Notes under the pieces: generated by a model
Database searches by the model: none
The model's input: only the letters and a program-made list of their open reading frames with translations
Told to the model about the DNA's origin: nothing
Shown: in pieces, positions 44,421 through 53,215 of the stretch
Layout: the number at the start of each line of letters is the position of its first letter
Numbering within the stretch: position 1 is the stretch's first letter
Assembly (NCBI RefSeq): GCF_900177615.1
Contig: NZ_FXAP01000002.1
Location: 372,001 to 436,000 of the forward strand
Origin: Plantibacter flavus
Lineage (GTDB): Bacteria; Actinomycetota; Actinomycetes; Actinomycetales; Microbacteriaceae
Direction: 5' to 3'
DNA: 64,000 nt
Position numbers and translations under genes: made by a program

Positions 44421-45083
44421 ATGCTCAGCCTCACCGACGTCTGGCCGCTGTTCGGCCTGGAGATCCGCACGCCGAGACTCGTCCTGCGCCTCGTGCGCGA
44501 CGAGGACCTCCCCGGATTGATCGAGGCCGCCCTCGCCGGCGTCCACGATCCCGCCGTCATGCCGTTCTCCACGCCGTGGACCGACCAGCCGCGCGAACAA
44601 CTCATCCGCGAGACCGCGCGGCACCTCTGGACCCAGCGTGCAGGTGCGACGCCGGCGTCGTGGACGCTCAACCTCGCGATCCTCCTGGACGGGACGCCGA
44701 TCGGCCTGCAGGACATCGGCGCCCGCGACTTCGCCGTCACGCGGACGGTCGGGAGCGGTTCCTGGTTGACGCAGGCGCAGCAGGGCAAGGGGCTCGGGAT
44801 CGAGATGCGGGCGGGCATGCTCCAATTCGCCTTCGACCACCTCGACGCGCAGGTCGCGGTTTCGGACGCGGCCGTCTGGAACGGCGCATCGCTCGGCGTC
44901 TCCCGACGACTCGGCTATCGGGACAACGGCCTCCAACGCTTCATCGGGCGGCCAGGCGAGCTCGTCGAGTCGCAGGGCCTCCGGCTGCACCGCGACGAGT
45001 TCGTGCGACCCGACTGGACCGCCGAGGTCACCGGCCTCGATGCGGCACGATCGGCGCTCCTCGCTGAGGCGTCAGCGGACTGA
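44421..45083 (+). CDS. GNAT-family N-acetyltransferase
   Basis: 220 residues. RimJ/RimL-like acetyltransferase: LEIRTPRLVLRLVRDEDLPG at the start, the acetyl-CoA pyrophosphate loop QAQQGKGLGIEMRAGML (Q-x-x-G-K/x-G-x-x), and the late NGASLGVSRRLGYRDNG. Acceptor unknown. ATG 44421, which directly follows the divergent spacer. Confidence 0.87.
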   Translation: MLSLTDVWPLFGLEIRTPRLVLRLVRDEDLPGLIEAALAGVHDPAVMPFSTPWTDQPREQLIRETARHLWTQRAGATPASWTLNLAILLDGTPIGLQDIGARDFAVTRTVGSGSWLTQAQQGKGLGIEMRAGMLQFAFDHLDAQVAVSDAAVWNGASLGVSRRLGYRDNGLQRFIGRPGELVESQGLRLHRDEFVRPDWTAEVTGLDAARSALLAEASAD

Positions 45084-45100
45084 CGGCGCGAGCGTCCGCG

Positions 45101-46759
45101 TCATCGTGACGGGATCGCCGACGGCTCCTGCGGCAGGACGAGCGTCGCGACGGTCGCACCCGGGGCGCCGGCCAGAGCGGGCGTGCTCCGCAGGGTCACG
45201 GAACCGCCATGCGCGTCGGCGATCGCCCGCGCCGCCGGTAGGCCGAGCCCCACACCCTGCACCGCCTGATCCCGGGCGTAGTCGGCCCGGTAGAACTTGT
45301 CGAAGGCCTGACGGAGTTCGTCGGCGCTCATCCCGACGCCCGTGTCGCTGACGGTCACCTCGGCGTGCCCGGCGCCCGGCTCGACGACCACGTCGACCGT
45401 GCCATCGGTCGGCGTGAACTTGACGGCGTTGGTGACGAGCTCGGTGATCGCACGGTGGACCTGCTCGGGGTCCGCGGAGACGACCACCGCCGCGTCGGCG
45501 CGCAACCGGACGACGGGACCTGCGACCCCGGCGGTCGCCGTCTCGATCGCACGCGCGGCGACGTCCCTGAGGTCGATGCGACGCGGTTCGATCTGGACCG
45601 TCGAGTCGGACGCGGTCAACAGCTCCTGGACGCGCCGTTCCAACTCGACCGCGTTGCGCTGGACCACCCGCAACGCTGGCAGCAGACCAGGGGCGTCGAC
45701 CTCGGCGTCGTCCATGATCAGTTCGAGATACCCGTGGATGGAGGTGAGCGGTGTGCGCAACTCATGCGACACCGTCGTGAGGAACGCCTCACGGACGTTG
45801 ATCGCGTTGGCGAGTTCGGTGACGTCGTGCGCGACGATGACGGTTCCGAGGTGCGTGTCGCCGTTGCGCATGACCCGAGTGGAGCTGGCCAGGATCGCGC
45901 GCTGTCGGCCGGACTCCCCCACCCATTCGAGATGGTTCGAGAGCAGTTCGCCACGCAGCGCCCTGGGGATGATCTGCTCGTCGAAGGGGATGGGCGTCCG
46001 CCGGTCGGCCTGGAGGACGTGCGGCCCGGCGTACGGCGGGGTGTCGAGCCGGAAACCGACGGCGGCGACCATGTCGGCGGCGTGCGCGTTGGCCACGCCC
46101 AGTGTGCCGTCCGCCGTGTAGAACGCGACGCCCGCATCCACCGTCTCGAGGATCGACTCGGCGAGCGCCTCCGCGTCGAGCGCCCTGGCGAGCGAGCGTT
46201 CGAGCTGCGCGGCCTGCTCCTGGATGGCGTGTCGGCTCCGTCGCAGTTGGCGGGCTCCGATGTTGACGGCGACCGCGATACCGATGGTGAGCATGGGCAG
46301 CAGGGCGACGTTGAGCCAGTCCAGGGCGGTCTCCGGAGTGCGAGCCCGGAGGACGTAGGGGGCGCTGCTGATGAACAGGGTGCCCGCCACGGCCAGGATG
46401 ATCATCCGCGGGGTGAACCCGAACGCCAACCACAGCACGGGGAAGATGCAGAGCAGGCTCGCGCCCGGGGTCACGCTGATGAGTTCGAGCCGGATACAGG
46501 CAACCGCCAACAGGTCGAGGACGGCGATCAGGGCCATCGCGTGCGTCGGCCAGCGCTCCCAGGGCAGGACGCCGGCGAGGATGGTGCTGATCGCCGCGAG
46601 CGCGGTGCCCGAGAGGACGGCCACGGTGAAGAACCGTTCGGGCAGGACGATCGCGACGAGGATCGCGACGATGCCGAAGGCGATCGCGAATGGGAGCTGT
46701 GCGCGGGCGAACACCCGGAGGCGGCCGCGTCGAGAGGCTTCATGTTCCAGCAACGGCAT
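45101..46759 (-). CDS. Orphan sensor histidine kinase
   Basis: 552 residues. About six TM segments in the first 165 residues (MASE-like sensor), a short coiled coil (QLRRSRHAIQEQAAQLERSL), a PAS-like domain (about 190-310), then the kinase core: H-box TVSHELRTPLTSIHGYLEL, N-box ITELVTNAVKF, G1 DTGVGMS, G2 GVGLGLPAARAIADAHGG. No response regulator is encoded beside it, so its partner lies elsewhere. Signal unknown. Confidence 0.9.
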   Translation of the reverse strand: MPLLEHEASRRGRLRVFARAQLPFAIAFGIVAILVAIVLPERFFTVAVLSGTALAAISTILAGVLPWERWPTHAMALIAVLDLLAVACIRLELISVTPGASLLCIFPVLWLAFGFTPRMIILAVAGTLFISSAPYVLRARTPETALDWLNVALLPMLTIGIAVAVNIGARQLRRSRHAIQEQAAQLERSLARALDAEALAESILETVDAGVAFYTADGTLGVANAHAADMVAAVGFRLDTPPYAGPHVLQADRRTPIPFDEQIIPRALRGELLSNHLEWVGESGRQRAILASSTRVMRNGDTHLGTVIVAHDVTELANAINVREAFLTTVSHELRTPLTSIHGYLELIMDDAEVDAPGLLPALRVVQRNAVELERRVQELLTASDSTVQIEPRRIDLRDVAARAIETATAGVAGPVVRLRADAAVVVSADPEQVHRAITELVTNAVKFTPTDGTVDVVVEPGAGHAEVTVSDTGVGMSADELRQAFDKFYRADYARDQAVQGVGLGLPAARAIADAHGGSVTLRSTPALAGAPGATVATLVLPQEPSAIPSR

Positions 46760-46877
46760 GGTCGCCCACTCTCTCCAGCTCGGTCAGCGACGACGTCGGC
46801 CGGATTCCGCGTCGATCAGCTGATCGATCGTCAATCTAACCCATGAGCGGGCGATCAGCCCTCGGCGAACGACGTTC

Positions 46878-46902
46878 TTGGATAGCCACGACATCTATCC
46901 AA
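46878..46902. promoter_or_regulatory. 25-bp dyad upstream of the SDR gene
   Basis: TTGGATAG (46878-46885), nine bases, CTATCCAA (46895-46902), followed by an AT-rich GTACGTTTAAAGG. Perfect 8-bp arms about 80 bases before the SDR start; a plausible TetR/GntR-type operator, but no such regulator adjoins. Confidence 0.5.
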
Positions 46903-46983
46903 CAGATGTACGTTTAAAGGACTGTCGCTGATGCGACGGGCACGGTGTCCGCCGGAGCGACAGGCTCCTGGAAAGGTCACACC

Positions 46984-47766
46984 ATGAACCGCTTCTCCGA
47001 ACGCGTCGTCCTCATCACCGGCGGCGGCTCCGGCCTCGGCCGCGCAGCCGCCGTCCGACTCGCAGCAGAGGGCGCCAAGCTCTCCCTCGTCGACATCTCC
47101 GAGACCGGCCTCGCCGCGACCGTCGAGGCCGTCACCGAGGCGACCCCCGACGCCGAGGTCATCACGACGGTCGCCGACGTCTCGAAGGAGGAGGACGTCG
47201 ACCGCTACGTCGCCGAGACGACGTCGCGCTTCGGCCGCATCGACGGCTTCTTCAACAACGCCGGCATCGAGGGCAAGCAGAACCTCACCGAGGACTTCAC
47301 CGCAGCCGAGTTCGACAAGGTCGTCTCCATCAACCTGCGGGGAGTCTTCCTGGGGCTCGAGAAGGTGCTGAAGATCATGCGAGAACAAGGTTCCGGCATG
47401 GTCGTGAACACCGCGAGCGTCGGTGGTATCCGCGGTATCGGCAACCAGTCCGGGTACGCAGCCGCGAAGCACGGGGTCGTCGGCCTGACGCGCAACTCCG
47501 CGATCGAGTACGGGCAGTACGGCATCCGCATCAACGCCATCGCACCGGGCGCCATCTGGACGCCGATGGTCGAGAACTCGATGAAGCAGCTCAACGCCGA
47601 CGACCCGCGCGGGGCCGCCGAGGAGTTCATCCAGACGAACCCCACCAAGCGGTACGGCGAGGCTCCTGAGATCGCTTCGGTCGTCGCCTTCCTGTTGAGC
47701 GACGACGCGAGCTACGTCAACGCGACCGTGGTACCGATCGACGGCGGTCAGTCCTACAAGTACTGA
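46984..47766 (+). CDS. Short-chain dehydrogenase/reductase
   Basis: 260 residues. Classical SDR: TGGGSGLG cofactor loop (about 13-20), NNAG (about 92), catalytic Ser in VVNTASVGG, Tyr/Lys in SGYAAAKHG, and FLLSDDASYVNATVVPIDGG at the end. An acidic VDIS after the second strand suggests NAD(H). Close in pattern to 2,5-dichloro-cyclohexadienediol-dehydrogenase/levodione-reductase-like SDRs; the substrate is unknown. Its 3' end overlaps the convergent ctlX by 13 bases. Confidence 0.88.
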   Translation: MNRFSERVVLITGGGSGLGRAAAVRLAAEGAKLSLVDISETGLAATVEAVTEATPDAEVITTVADVSKEEDVDRYVAETTSRFGRIDGFFNNAGIEGKQNLTEDFTAAEFDKVVSINLRGVFLGLEKVLKIMREQGSGMVVNTASVGGIRGIGNQSGYAAAKHGVVGLTRNSAIEYGQYGIRINAIAPGAIWTPMVENSMKQLNADDPRGAAEEFIQTNPTKRYGEAPEIASVVAFLLSDDASYVNATVVPIDGGQSYKY

Positions 47767-48776
47767 TGAGGCACTGATTCGCCCGGATCGGCACGGTTCT
47801 CGCCGATGATCGAACCGATCCGGGCGAGCGAGCCGGGCGGGTTCGTCGCAGGACGCCGGTCCAGGTGGATACCGGCGATCATGCAGCGGACGGAACCCCC
47901 GGCGAGCTCGACGGTCGGGACGTCCAGTGGCAGGATCCGGCAGCTGCGCTCGATGACCGCCAACTGGTCCGACCGCAGGCTCTGGACGGCCCGGCTCGAG
48001 ATCGCGAGGAGGCGCTCCCCGGTCGCCGACCGCAGCTCGATCGCGTTGCCGGCGAAGTCGCAGACCTGGCCGTAGTCGAGATCGACGATCGTCCGCCCGT
48101 GGGCGGTGAGCCGCTCGACCACCTGCTCGCGACGCGCCGGCGAGGCGATGAGGTCGAGACCGACGAGCGCGAACTCGGTCGCCACGCCCATCATGACGTT
48201 GGTGTGGTAGATCGGGACCCCGTGCGGGTCGACCGCGTCGAAGACGAGCGGCTCGTAACCGAAATTGGTGCAGAACCGCTCGAGGGCGATCGGGTCGGCG
48301 CGGTGGGATCGCGCGACGAACGCCACCCGGGCCGCGTGGTCGAGGACCATCGCTCCGGTGCCCTCGAGGAACACGTCGTCGAGCTCCAGCCCCGAGTAGT
48401 CGATGACGTCCTGCACGCGGTACTCGCGCTTCAGCATCTCGACGATGTCCCACCGCCGCTCGCGTCGGCGGTTCACCGCGTACATCGGATAGACCGCCAG
48501 GTGTCCGCCCGCATGGGTGGACAGCCAGTTGTTGGGGAAGACGCTGTCGGGGCGGTCAGGGTCCTCATCGTCGAACAGGTGGACGCGGACGCCCGCCGCA
48601 TCGAGTGCCTGCGCCACGGCGGTGACCTCGTCGAACGCCGCGTGAGCCACCCCGGCCACGGACGCCGACGGGACGCCCTCCGCGACCTGGAAGACGTTGT
48701 CGGCCGCGGTCAGCGGGTTCGGCGTGAACCGGTGCGGCCGGATGAGCACCACGGCCGACGGCGCCTGCACGGACAT
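47754..48776 (-). CDS. ctlX: Citrulline utilisation hydrolase, CtlX-type
   Basis: 340 residues in the amidinotransferase/arginine deiminase fold. Motifs: VLIRPHRFTPNP near the start, FPNNWLSTHAGG, EGTGAMVLDH (catalytic Glu), IYHTNVMMGVATEFA (His) and GGSVRCMIAG (nucleophilic Cys, about 305). CtlX hydrolyses citrulline to ornithine, CO2 and ammonia. ATG 48776 lies 7 bases after the ornithine cyclodeaminase stop, so the two form an operon. A C-terminal extension of about 30 residues follows the Cys motif. Confidence 0.85.
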   Translation of the reverse strand: MSVQAPSAVVLIRPHRFTPNPLTAADNVFQVAEGVPSASVAGVAHAAFDEVTAVAQALDAAGVRVHLFDDEDPDRPDSVFPNNWLSTHAGGHLAVYPMYAVNRRRERRWDIVEMLKREYRVQDVIDYSGLELDDVFLEGTGAMVLDHAARVAFVARSHRADPIALERFCTNFGYEPLVFDAVDPHGVPIYHTNVMMGVATEFALVGLDLIASPARREQVVERLTAHGRTIVDLDYGQVCDFAGNAIELRSATGERLLAISSRAVQSLRSDQLAVIERSCRILPLDVPTVELAGGSVRCMIAGIHLDRRPATNPPGSLARIGSIIGENRADPGESVPHQYL

Positions 48777-48783
48777 GTCGGAC

Positions 48784-49812
48784 TCAGCCGACGGGAGAGA
48801 GCGCGCCGACGAGCCCGAAGAGGTCCTTCGGGTCGTCAGGGGCGGCGACGAGGTCGATCTCCTCGAAGTACTCGCTGCCGTCGACGGAGTCGCGGAGGAA
48901 GCGCAGCGCGGTGAAGTCCTCGATCGCGAAACCGACGGAATCGAAGAGCGTGATCTGCTCCCGCGAGCTGCGGCCGGGGACGGCACCCGTGAGGACCTGC
49001 CAGAACTCGATCACCGGGAAGTCGGGAGCCATCTGCTGGATCTCACCCTCGATGCGGGTCTGCGGCGGGAATTCGACGAACACCGCGGCGCGATCGAGGA
49101 TCGACGCCTCGAGCTCCGTCTTGCCGGGACAGTCGCCACCGATGGCGTTCAGGTGCATGCCGGGCTCGACGAGGTCGTTCGTGAGCACGGTCGCGAGCGC
49201 CTTGTCGGCCGTGCAGGTCGTGACGACGTCCGCGCCCGCCACGGCGTCGGCGGCACTCGTCCCGATGACGACCTCGAATCCGAGTGGCTCCAGGTTGCGC
49301 GCGAACTTGTCCATCGCGAGCGGGTCGACGTCCCAGATCCGGACGGTGTTGATCCCGAGGGCGGCCCGCATGCCGAGCGCCTGGAACTCGGCCTGGCTGC
49401 CGGCACCGATGAGGGCGTGGACGCTCGAGTCGGGACGGGCGAGGTGCTTCGCGACCATGCCCGACGTCGCGGCGGTCCGGAGGGCCGTGAGGAGCGTCAT
49501 CTCGGCGAGGAAGGTGGGGTAGCCGTTGTGCACGTCGGCGAGGACGCCGAAGGCCGTGACCGTCTGGTAGCCCCGGGCCGGGTTGGAGGGGTGGCCGTTC
49601 ACGTACTTGAAGGCGTAGGTCTCGTGGTCGCTCGTCGGCATGAGCTCGATGACACCGAAGGGTGTGTGGCTCGCGACGCGCGGGCTCTTGTCGAACGACG
49701 GCCAGCGGCGGAAGTCGGCCTCGAGGTAGCCGATCATGCCGGCGATGATGCGCTCAGGACCTCGGTCGGCCGTCCAGCGGACCATGTTGCGGACATCGAC
49801 GAAACGCGTCAT
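48784..49812 (-). CDS. Ornithine cyclodeaminase
   Basis: 342 residues, ATG 49812 after GGAAGGGA. Mu-crystallin/OCD family: substrate-binding Arg and Lys in ETYAFKYVNGHPSNP, the NAD-binding GAGSQAEFQALGM (about 137), IWDVDP at the end of the second strand, and VVTTCTADKAL plus the ligand Asp in NAIGGDCPGKTEL. Converts ornithine to proline and ammonia. Operon with ctlX; divergent Lrp regulator. Confidence 0.9.
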   Translation of the reverse strand: MTRFVDVRNMVRWTADRGPERIIAGMIGYLEADFRRWPSFDKSPRVASHTPFGVIELMPTSDHETYAFKYVNGHPSNPARGYQTVTAFGVLADVHNGYPTFLAEMTLLTALRTAATSGMVAKHLARPDSSVHALIGAGSQAEFQALGMRAALGINTVRIWDVDPLAMDKFARNLEPLGFEVVIGTSAADAVAGADVVTTCTADKALATVLTNDLVEPGMHLNAIGGDCPGKTELEASILDRAAVFVEFPPQTRIEGEIQQMAPDFPVIEFWQVLTGAVPGRSSREQITLFDSVGFAIEDFTALRFLRDSVDGSEYFEEIDLVAAPDDPKDLFGLVGALSPVG

Positions 49813-49924
49813 GACGTTCCCTTCCAGACGAGTTCGGGCTCGGAGCCGACCGGAGCAGATCACTCGCGGTTGCTTCGAGCCTAGGTTTCGACGATCTGCA
49901 CTCTCTATTCCAAAGATGCGCGAC

Positions 49925-49945
49925 TTGTGCACAGGTTATGCACAA
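49925..49945. promoter_or_regulatory. Lrp operator candidate between ocd and lrp
   Basis: TTGTGCA (49925-49931), seven bases, TGCACAA (49939-49945); a related second site TTGTACA...TGTGCA runs to within two bases of the Lrp ATG (49975). Paired dyads with this spacing suit an Lrp/AsnC octamer controlling both directions. Confidence 0.6.
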
Positions 49946-49974
49946 TGTGAGTAACCACGTTGTACATTGTGTGC

Positions 49975-50406
49975 ATGGCTGCGCTGGACGATCTGGACCG
50001 GAGGCTGTTGGCTGCCCTCCGAGCCGATGGCCGCGCGTCGGTCGCGAGCCTGGCCCGGTCGCTCGACGTCGCCCGGGCGACCGTGAACAGCCGTCTGGAG
50101 CGGCTCATCTCCTCCGGCACGGTGGTGGGATTCTCGGTCCGGGTGCGCGACGAGCTCGACCCCGGCACCATCCGCGCGATCGCCTTCATCGAGGTCGAGG
50201 GTCGCACCACCGATCACGTCATCCGCCAGCTCCGCGGCTTCCCGGAGATCAGCGCGCTCCACACCACCAACGGTGGGTGGGACCTCGTCGCGGAACTCCG
50301 CACCGAGACGCTGACCGACTTCGACCGCGTGCTCGGCGGGATCCGACGCATCGAGGGCGTCGTCAACAGCGAGACGAGCCTCCTGCTGAGTTCCGTCCTG
50401 CGCTGA
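49975..50406 (+). CDS. Lrp/AsnC-family transcriptional regulator
   Basis: 143 residues. N-terminal winged helix (LDDLDRRLLAALRADGRASV, recognition helix ARATVNSRLERLISSG) and C-terminal RAM/SAM effector domain (GTIRAIAFIEVEGRTTDHVI, TTNGGWDLVAEL). Divergent from ocd-ctlX and probably their regulator, with an amino acid such as citrulline, arginine or ornithine as ligand. ATG 49975 selected; the reading frame upstream is within the operator. Confidence 0.9.
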   Translation: MAALDDLDRRLLAALRADGRASVASLARSLDVARATVNSRLERLISSGTVVGFSVRVRDELDPGTIRAIAFIEVEGRTTDHVIRQLRGFPEISALHTTNGGWDLVAELRTETLTDFDRVLGGIRRIEGVVNSETSLLLSSVLR

Positions 50407-50432
50407 CGGCCCGGTCGCGGCGCTTCAGCCCC

Positions 50433-50520
50433 GGTCCCTGAGGTGAAACCCGGTCCCTGAGGTGAAACCCGGTCCCTGAGCTTGTCGAAGGGCACACGGC
50501 CTGACCCCGCCCTTCGACAG
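50433..50520. repeat. Tandem words and palindromic-repeat copies after lrp
   Basis: A 19-base unit GGTCCCTGAGGTGAAACCC occurs at 50433 and 50452, and its first ten bases start a third copy at 50471 that continues into the CTGAGCTTGTCGAAGGGC palindrome half; the facing half CCCTTCGACAGGCTCAGG begins at 50510. The halves form a hairpin. Confidence 0.82.
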
Positions 50521-50640
50521 GCTCAGGGACCGGACGGGGAGCTCAGGGACCGGACGGGGAGCGCAGGGAACGGACGGGGAGCGCAGGGCACGGACGGGGA
50601 GCGGAGGGACCGGACGGGGAGCGGAGGGACCGGACGGGTG
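50521..50640 (+). repeat. 20-base tandem repeat, six contiguous units
   Basis: Units of exactly 20 bases starting at 50521, 50541, 50561, 50581, 50601 and 50621; consensus GCKSAGGGACCGGACGGGGA with one to three differences per unit. The first unit is the tail of the adjoining palindromic repeat, which appears to have been amplified. No spacers, so not CRISPR. Confidence 0.88.
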
Positions 50641-50653
50641 AGACGAGCCGACG

Positions 50654-53215
50654 CTAGAGGCGCGGGTCGATCGGCTCGGACTCCATGGCGAGCACGCCGA
50701 AGACGGCCTGGTGCACCCGCCAGGTCGGTTCACCGGCGACGAACCGTTCGACCGCCTCGACGCCGAGCGCGTACTCGCGCAGGGCCATCGACCGCTTGTG
50801 GCCGATGTCCCGATCGCGCAGGCGCTCGAGGTTGTGCGGCTCCGTGTAGTCGGGACCGTAGATGATGCGCAGGTACTCACGCCCGCGCACCTTGATGCCG
50901 GGCTGCGCGAGCGACTTCTCACCGCGGACGAGACCGGCCACAGGTTTCACGACCATGCCCTCACCACCCGCACCGGTCAGCTCCTCCCACCACGCGGTCG
51001 CGGCGTCCTCGGAGGCCGACGAGGTGAGGTCCACCTCGATCGAGCGGGTCCGGCGGATGAGCTCCGGGTCGGCGTCCGCGAGGCGGTCCGCGACCGAGAG
51101 GTGCCAGGCGTGGTCGCGGCCCAGGTGGCTCGTGCCGGTCGAGGCGAGCAGCTGGAACGGCGCGATCTGCACGCCCTCCAGTCCGTTCGACGGCGCGATG
51201 TACGGGCGGTAGGCCGCGACGTAGGCGTCAGCGGCCTCGGCCCGTCGACGCGTCCGCTCGAGCAGGTCGGCGACGTCGACACCGGTCGCCGCCGCCTGCT
51301 CCAGCACGTGCACGGCCGCCGGGAGCGCAGCGGTCGCCGCAGCTCCCACCGAGGCGTACTGGTCGCGGATCAAGCTCTCCGCCTTCACCGACCACGGCAG
51401 CAGTTCGCTGTCGAAGAGCAGCCAGGAAGCGTCGAGCTCCTCCCAGAGACCGGCTCGCTCCACGGCGGCGTCGAGCCGGGTCAGGAGCGTCCGCGTCGTC
51501 TCCTCGTCGAAGAAGGGCCGACCGGTGCGGGTGTGGACGGCGCCGCGCCACCCCGTGGGAGCACCGAAGGGTGCCGGATCACGCGTGAGCAGCACGACGG
51601 CTCGCGAGCCCATGTGCTTCTCCTCGCAGACCACCCGGTCGAGCCCCTCCCGGCGATACGCCTCGAACGCCTCAGCGGGGTGCTCCAGGAGGTCCTTCCG
51701 CTGCGAGGTGCTCGGTGGACTCATCGTCGGCGGCAGGTAGACCAGGCGCCGCGGGTCGATCGCGAACCGGCTCATGACCTCGAGTGCGCCGGCCGCCGCG
51801 TCCTCGCGGATGCCGACCCGGCCCGAGACGCGGGTCTCGACGACCTGCTTGCCGAGGACGTCGTCGATGCGCAGCAGCCCGGGATCCCGCTGCTCGCCCG
51901 CGGGACCGGTCGGGCGTCCGAGCGGCACGACGGGTTCGTACCAGACCTGCTCGGCCGGGACGTCGACGACCTCGCGCTCCGGCCACCGCAGGGCGCTCAG
52001 CTTGCCGCCGAAGACGCAGCCGGTGTCGAGGCACATCGTGTTGTTGACCCACTCGGCGTCGAGGGTCGGCACGTGGCCGTAGAGGACGGTCGCCTTGCCG
52101 CGGTAGTCCTCCGCCCAGGGCAGCCGCACGGGCAGGCCGTACTCGTCGGTCTCCCCCGTGGTGTCGCCGTACAGCGCGAACGACCGCACCCGCCCGGAGG
52201 CGCGTCCGTGATATTGCTCGATCAGGCCGGCGTGCGCGACGACGAGCTTCCCGTCGTCGAGGACGAGGTGTGCGACGAGCTCGCGACAGAACCGCTCGAC
52301 CTCGGCACGGAACTCCTCCGGCTCCTCGGCCAGTTGGGCGAGCGACTCGGCGAGCCCGTGACTGGTCTGCACCCGCTTGCCCTGCAGCGCGCGGACGAGC
52401 TTCGACTCGTGGTTCCCGGGCACCGCCAAGGCATGCCCCGCGCCCACCATCCCCATCGCCAGTCGCAGCACGCCAGGGGTGTCGGGGCCGCGGTCGACGA
52501 GGTCGCCGAGGAAGATCGCGCGGCGGCCCTCGGGGTGGGCGGCGTCGATCGGCCGACCCTCGACATCGCGCTCGATGACGTACCCGAGCTTCGTCAGCAG
52601 GGTCTCGAGCTCACTCCGGCACCCGTGCACGTCGCCGATCGCGTCGAAGGGACCGCGCTCCTGACGGCGGTCGTTGAGCAGCGGCTCGCGCACGAACGAC
52701 GCCTGCGCGATCGCCTCCACCCCGGAGAGGACGTGGACCTTCCGGAAGCCCTCCTTGCTGAGGTGCCGCATCGACCGACGCAGTTGGTCCTGCTGCCGGG
52801 TGATGACGGCCGCGCCGAACGAGCGGTCCTCGCGGGCCTCGTTGCGCTCGATGCAGACGCGCTCCGGGACGTCGAGCACCACGGCGACAGGGAGGACGTC
52901 GTGGTTGCGTGCCAGGTCGATGAGCGACTTGCGCGAGGCCGGCTGGACGTTGGTCGCGTCGATGACCGTCAGGAGCCCGGCGTCCAGGCGGCGAGCGGCG
53001 ACATCGCGGAGTGCGGCGAAGGCGTCGGCGCTGGCGGCCTGGTTGTTCTCGTCGTTGGAGACGAGCCCGCGGAAGAAGTCGCTCGACAGGGTCTCGAAGC
53101 GGCCGAAGTGCGTGGCGGCGAAGGTCGATTTGCCGGACCCGCTCACGCCGATGAGGACCACGAGCGACAGTTCGGGGATCGGCAGGGCGGCGGGGGTCTG
53201 CTCGAGGTCGCTCAT
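50654..53215 (-). CDS. pnkp: Polynucleotide kinase-phosphatase-ligase, bacterial RNA repair
   Basis: 853 residues, close to the clostridial Pnkp (about 870). Three domains: 5'-kinase with P-loop GVSGSGKST (about 23-31); 2',3'-phosphatase of the metallophosphoesterase fold with GDVHGC, GDLVDRGPD, GNHES and LYGHVPT; and a C-terminal adenylyltransferase/ligase with the lysine nucleophile in EEKHMGSRAV (about residue 533). Heals and seals RNA broken by ribotoxins, with Hen1 as partner. ATG 53215 overlaps the hen1 stop by 4 bases. Confidence 0.93.
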   Translation of the reverse strand: MSDLEQTPAALPIPELSLVVLIGVSGSGKSTFAATHFGRFETLSSDFFRGLVSNDENNQAASADAFAALRDVAARRLDAGLLTVIDATNVQPASRKSLIDLARNHDVLPVAVVLDVPERVCIERNEAREDRSFGAAVITRQQDQLRRSMRHLSKEGFRKVHVLSGVEAIAQASFVREPLLNDRRQERGPFDAIGDVHGCRSELETLLTKLGYVIERDVEGRPIDAAHPEGRRAIFLGDLVDRGPDTPGVLRLAMGMVGAGHALAVPGNHESKLVRALQGKRVQTSHGLAESLAQLAEEPEEFRAEVERFCRELVAHLVLDDGKLVVAHAGLIEQYHGRASGRVRSFALYGDTTGETDEYGLPVRLPWAEDYRGKATVLYGHVPTLDAEWVNNTMCLDTGCVFGGKLSALRWPEREVVDVPAEQVWYEPVVPLGRPTGPAGEQRDPGLLRIDDVLGKQVVETRVSGRVGIREDAAAGALEVMSRFAIDPRRLVYLPPTMSPPSTSQRKDLLEHPAEAFEAYRREGLDRVVCEEKHMGSRAVVLLTRDPAPFGAPTGWRGAVHTRTGRPFFDEETTRTLLTRLDAAVERAGLWEELDASWLLFDSELLPWSVKAESLIRDQYASVGAAATAALPAAVHVLEQAAATGVDVADLLERTRRRAEAADAYVAAYRPYIAPSNGLEGVQIAPFQLLASTGTSHLGRDHAWHLSVADRLADADPELIRRTRSIEVDLTSSASEDAATAWWEELTGAGGEGMVVKPVAGLVRGEKSLAQPGIKVRGREYLRIIYGPDYTEPHNLERLRDRDIGHKRSMALREYALGVEAVERFVAGEPTWRVHQAVFGVLAMESEPIDPRL

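Noticed and set aside
46855-48453. Long minus-strand frame opposite the SDR gene
   Set aside because: Arg/Asp-rich with no motif; the plus-strand SDR and the other-frame ctlX explain the DNA.
50521-50640. Regular repeat array as a CRISPR
   Set aside because: Units are directly contiguous at 20 bases with no unique spacers.
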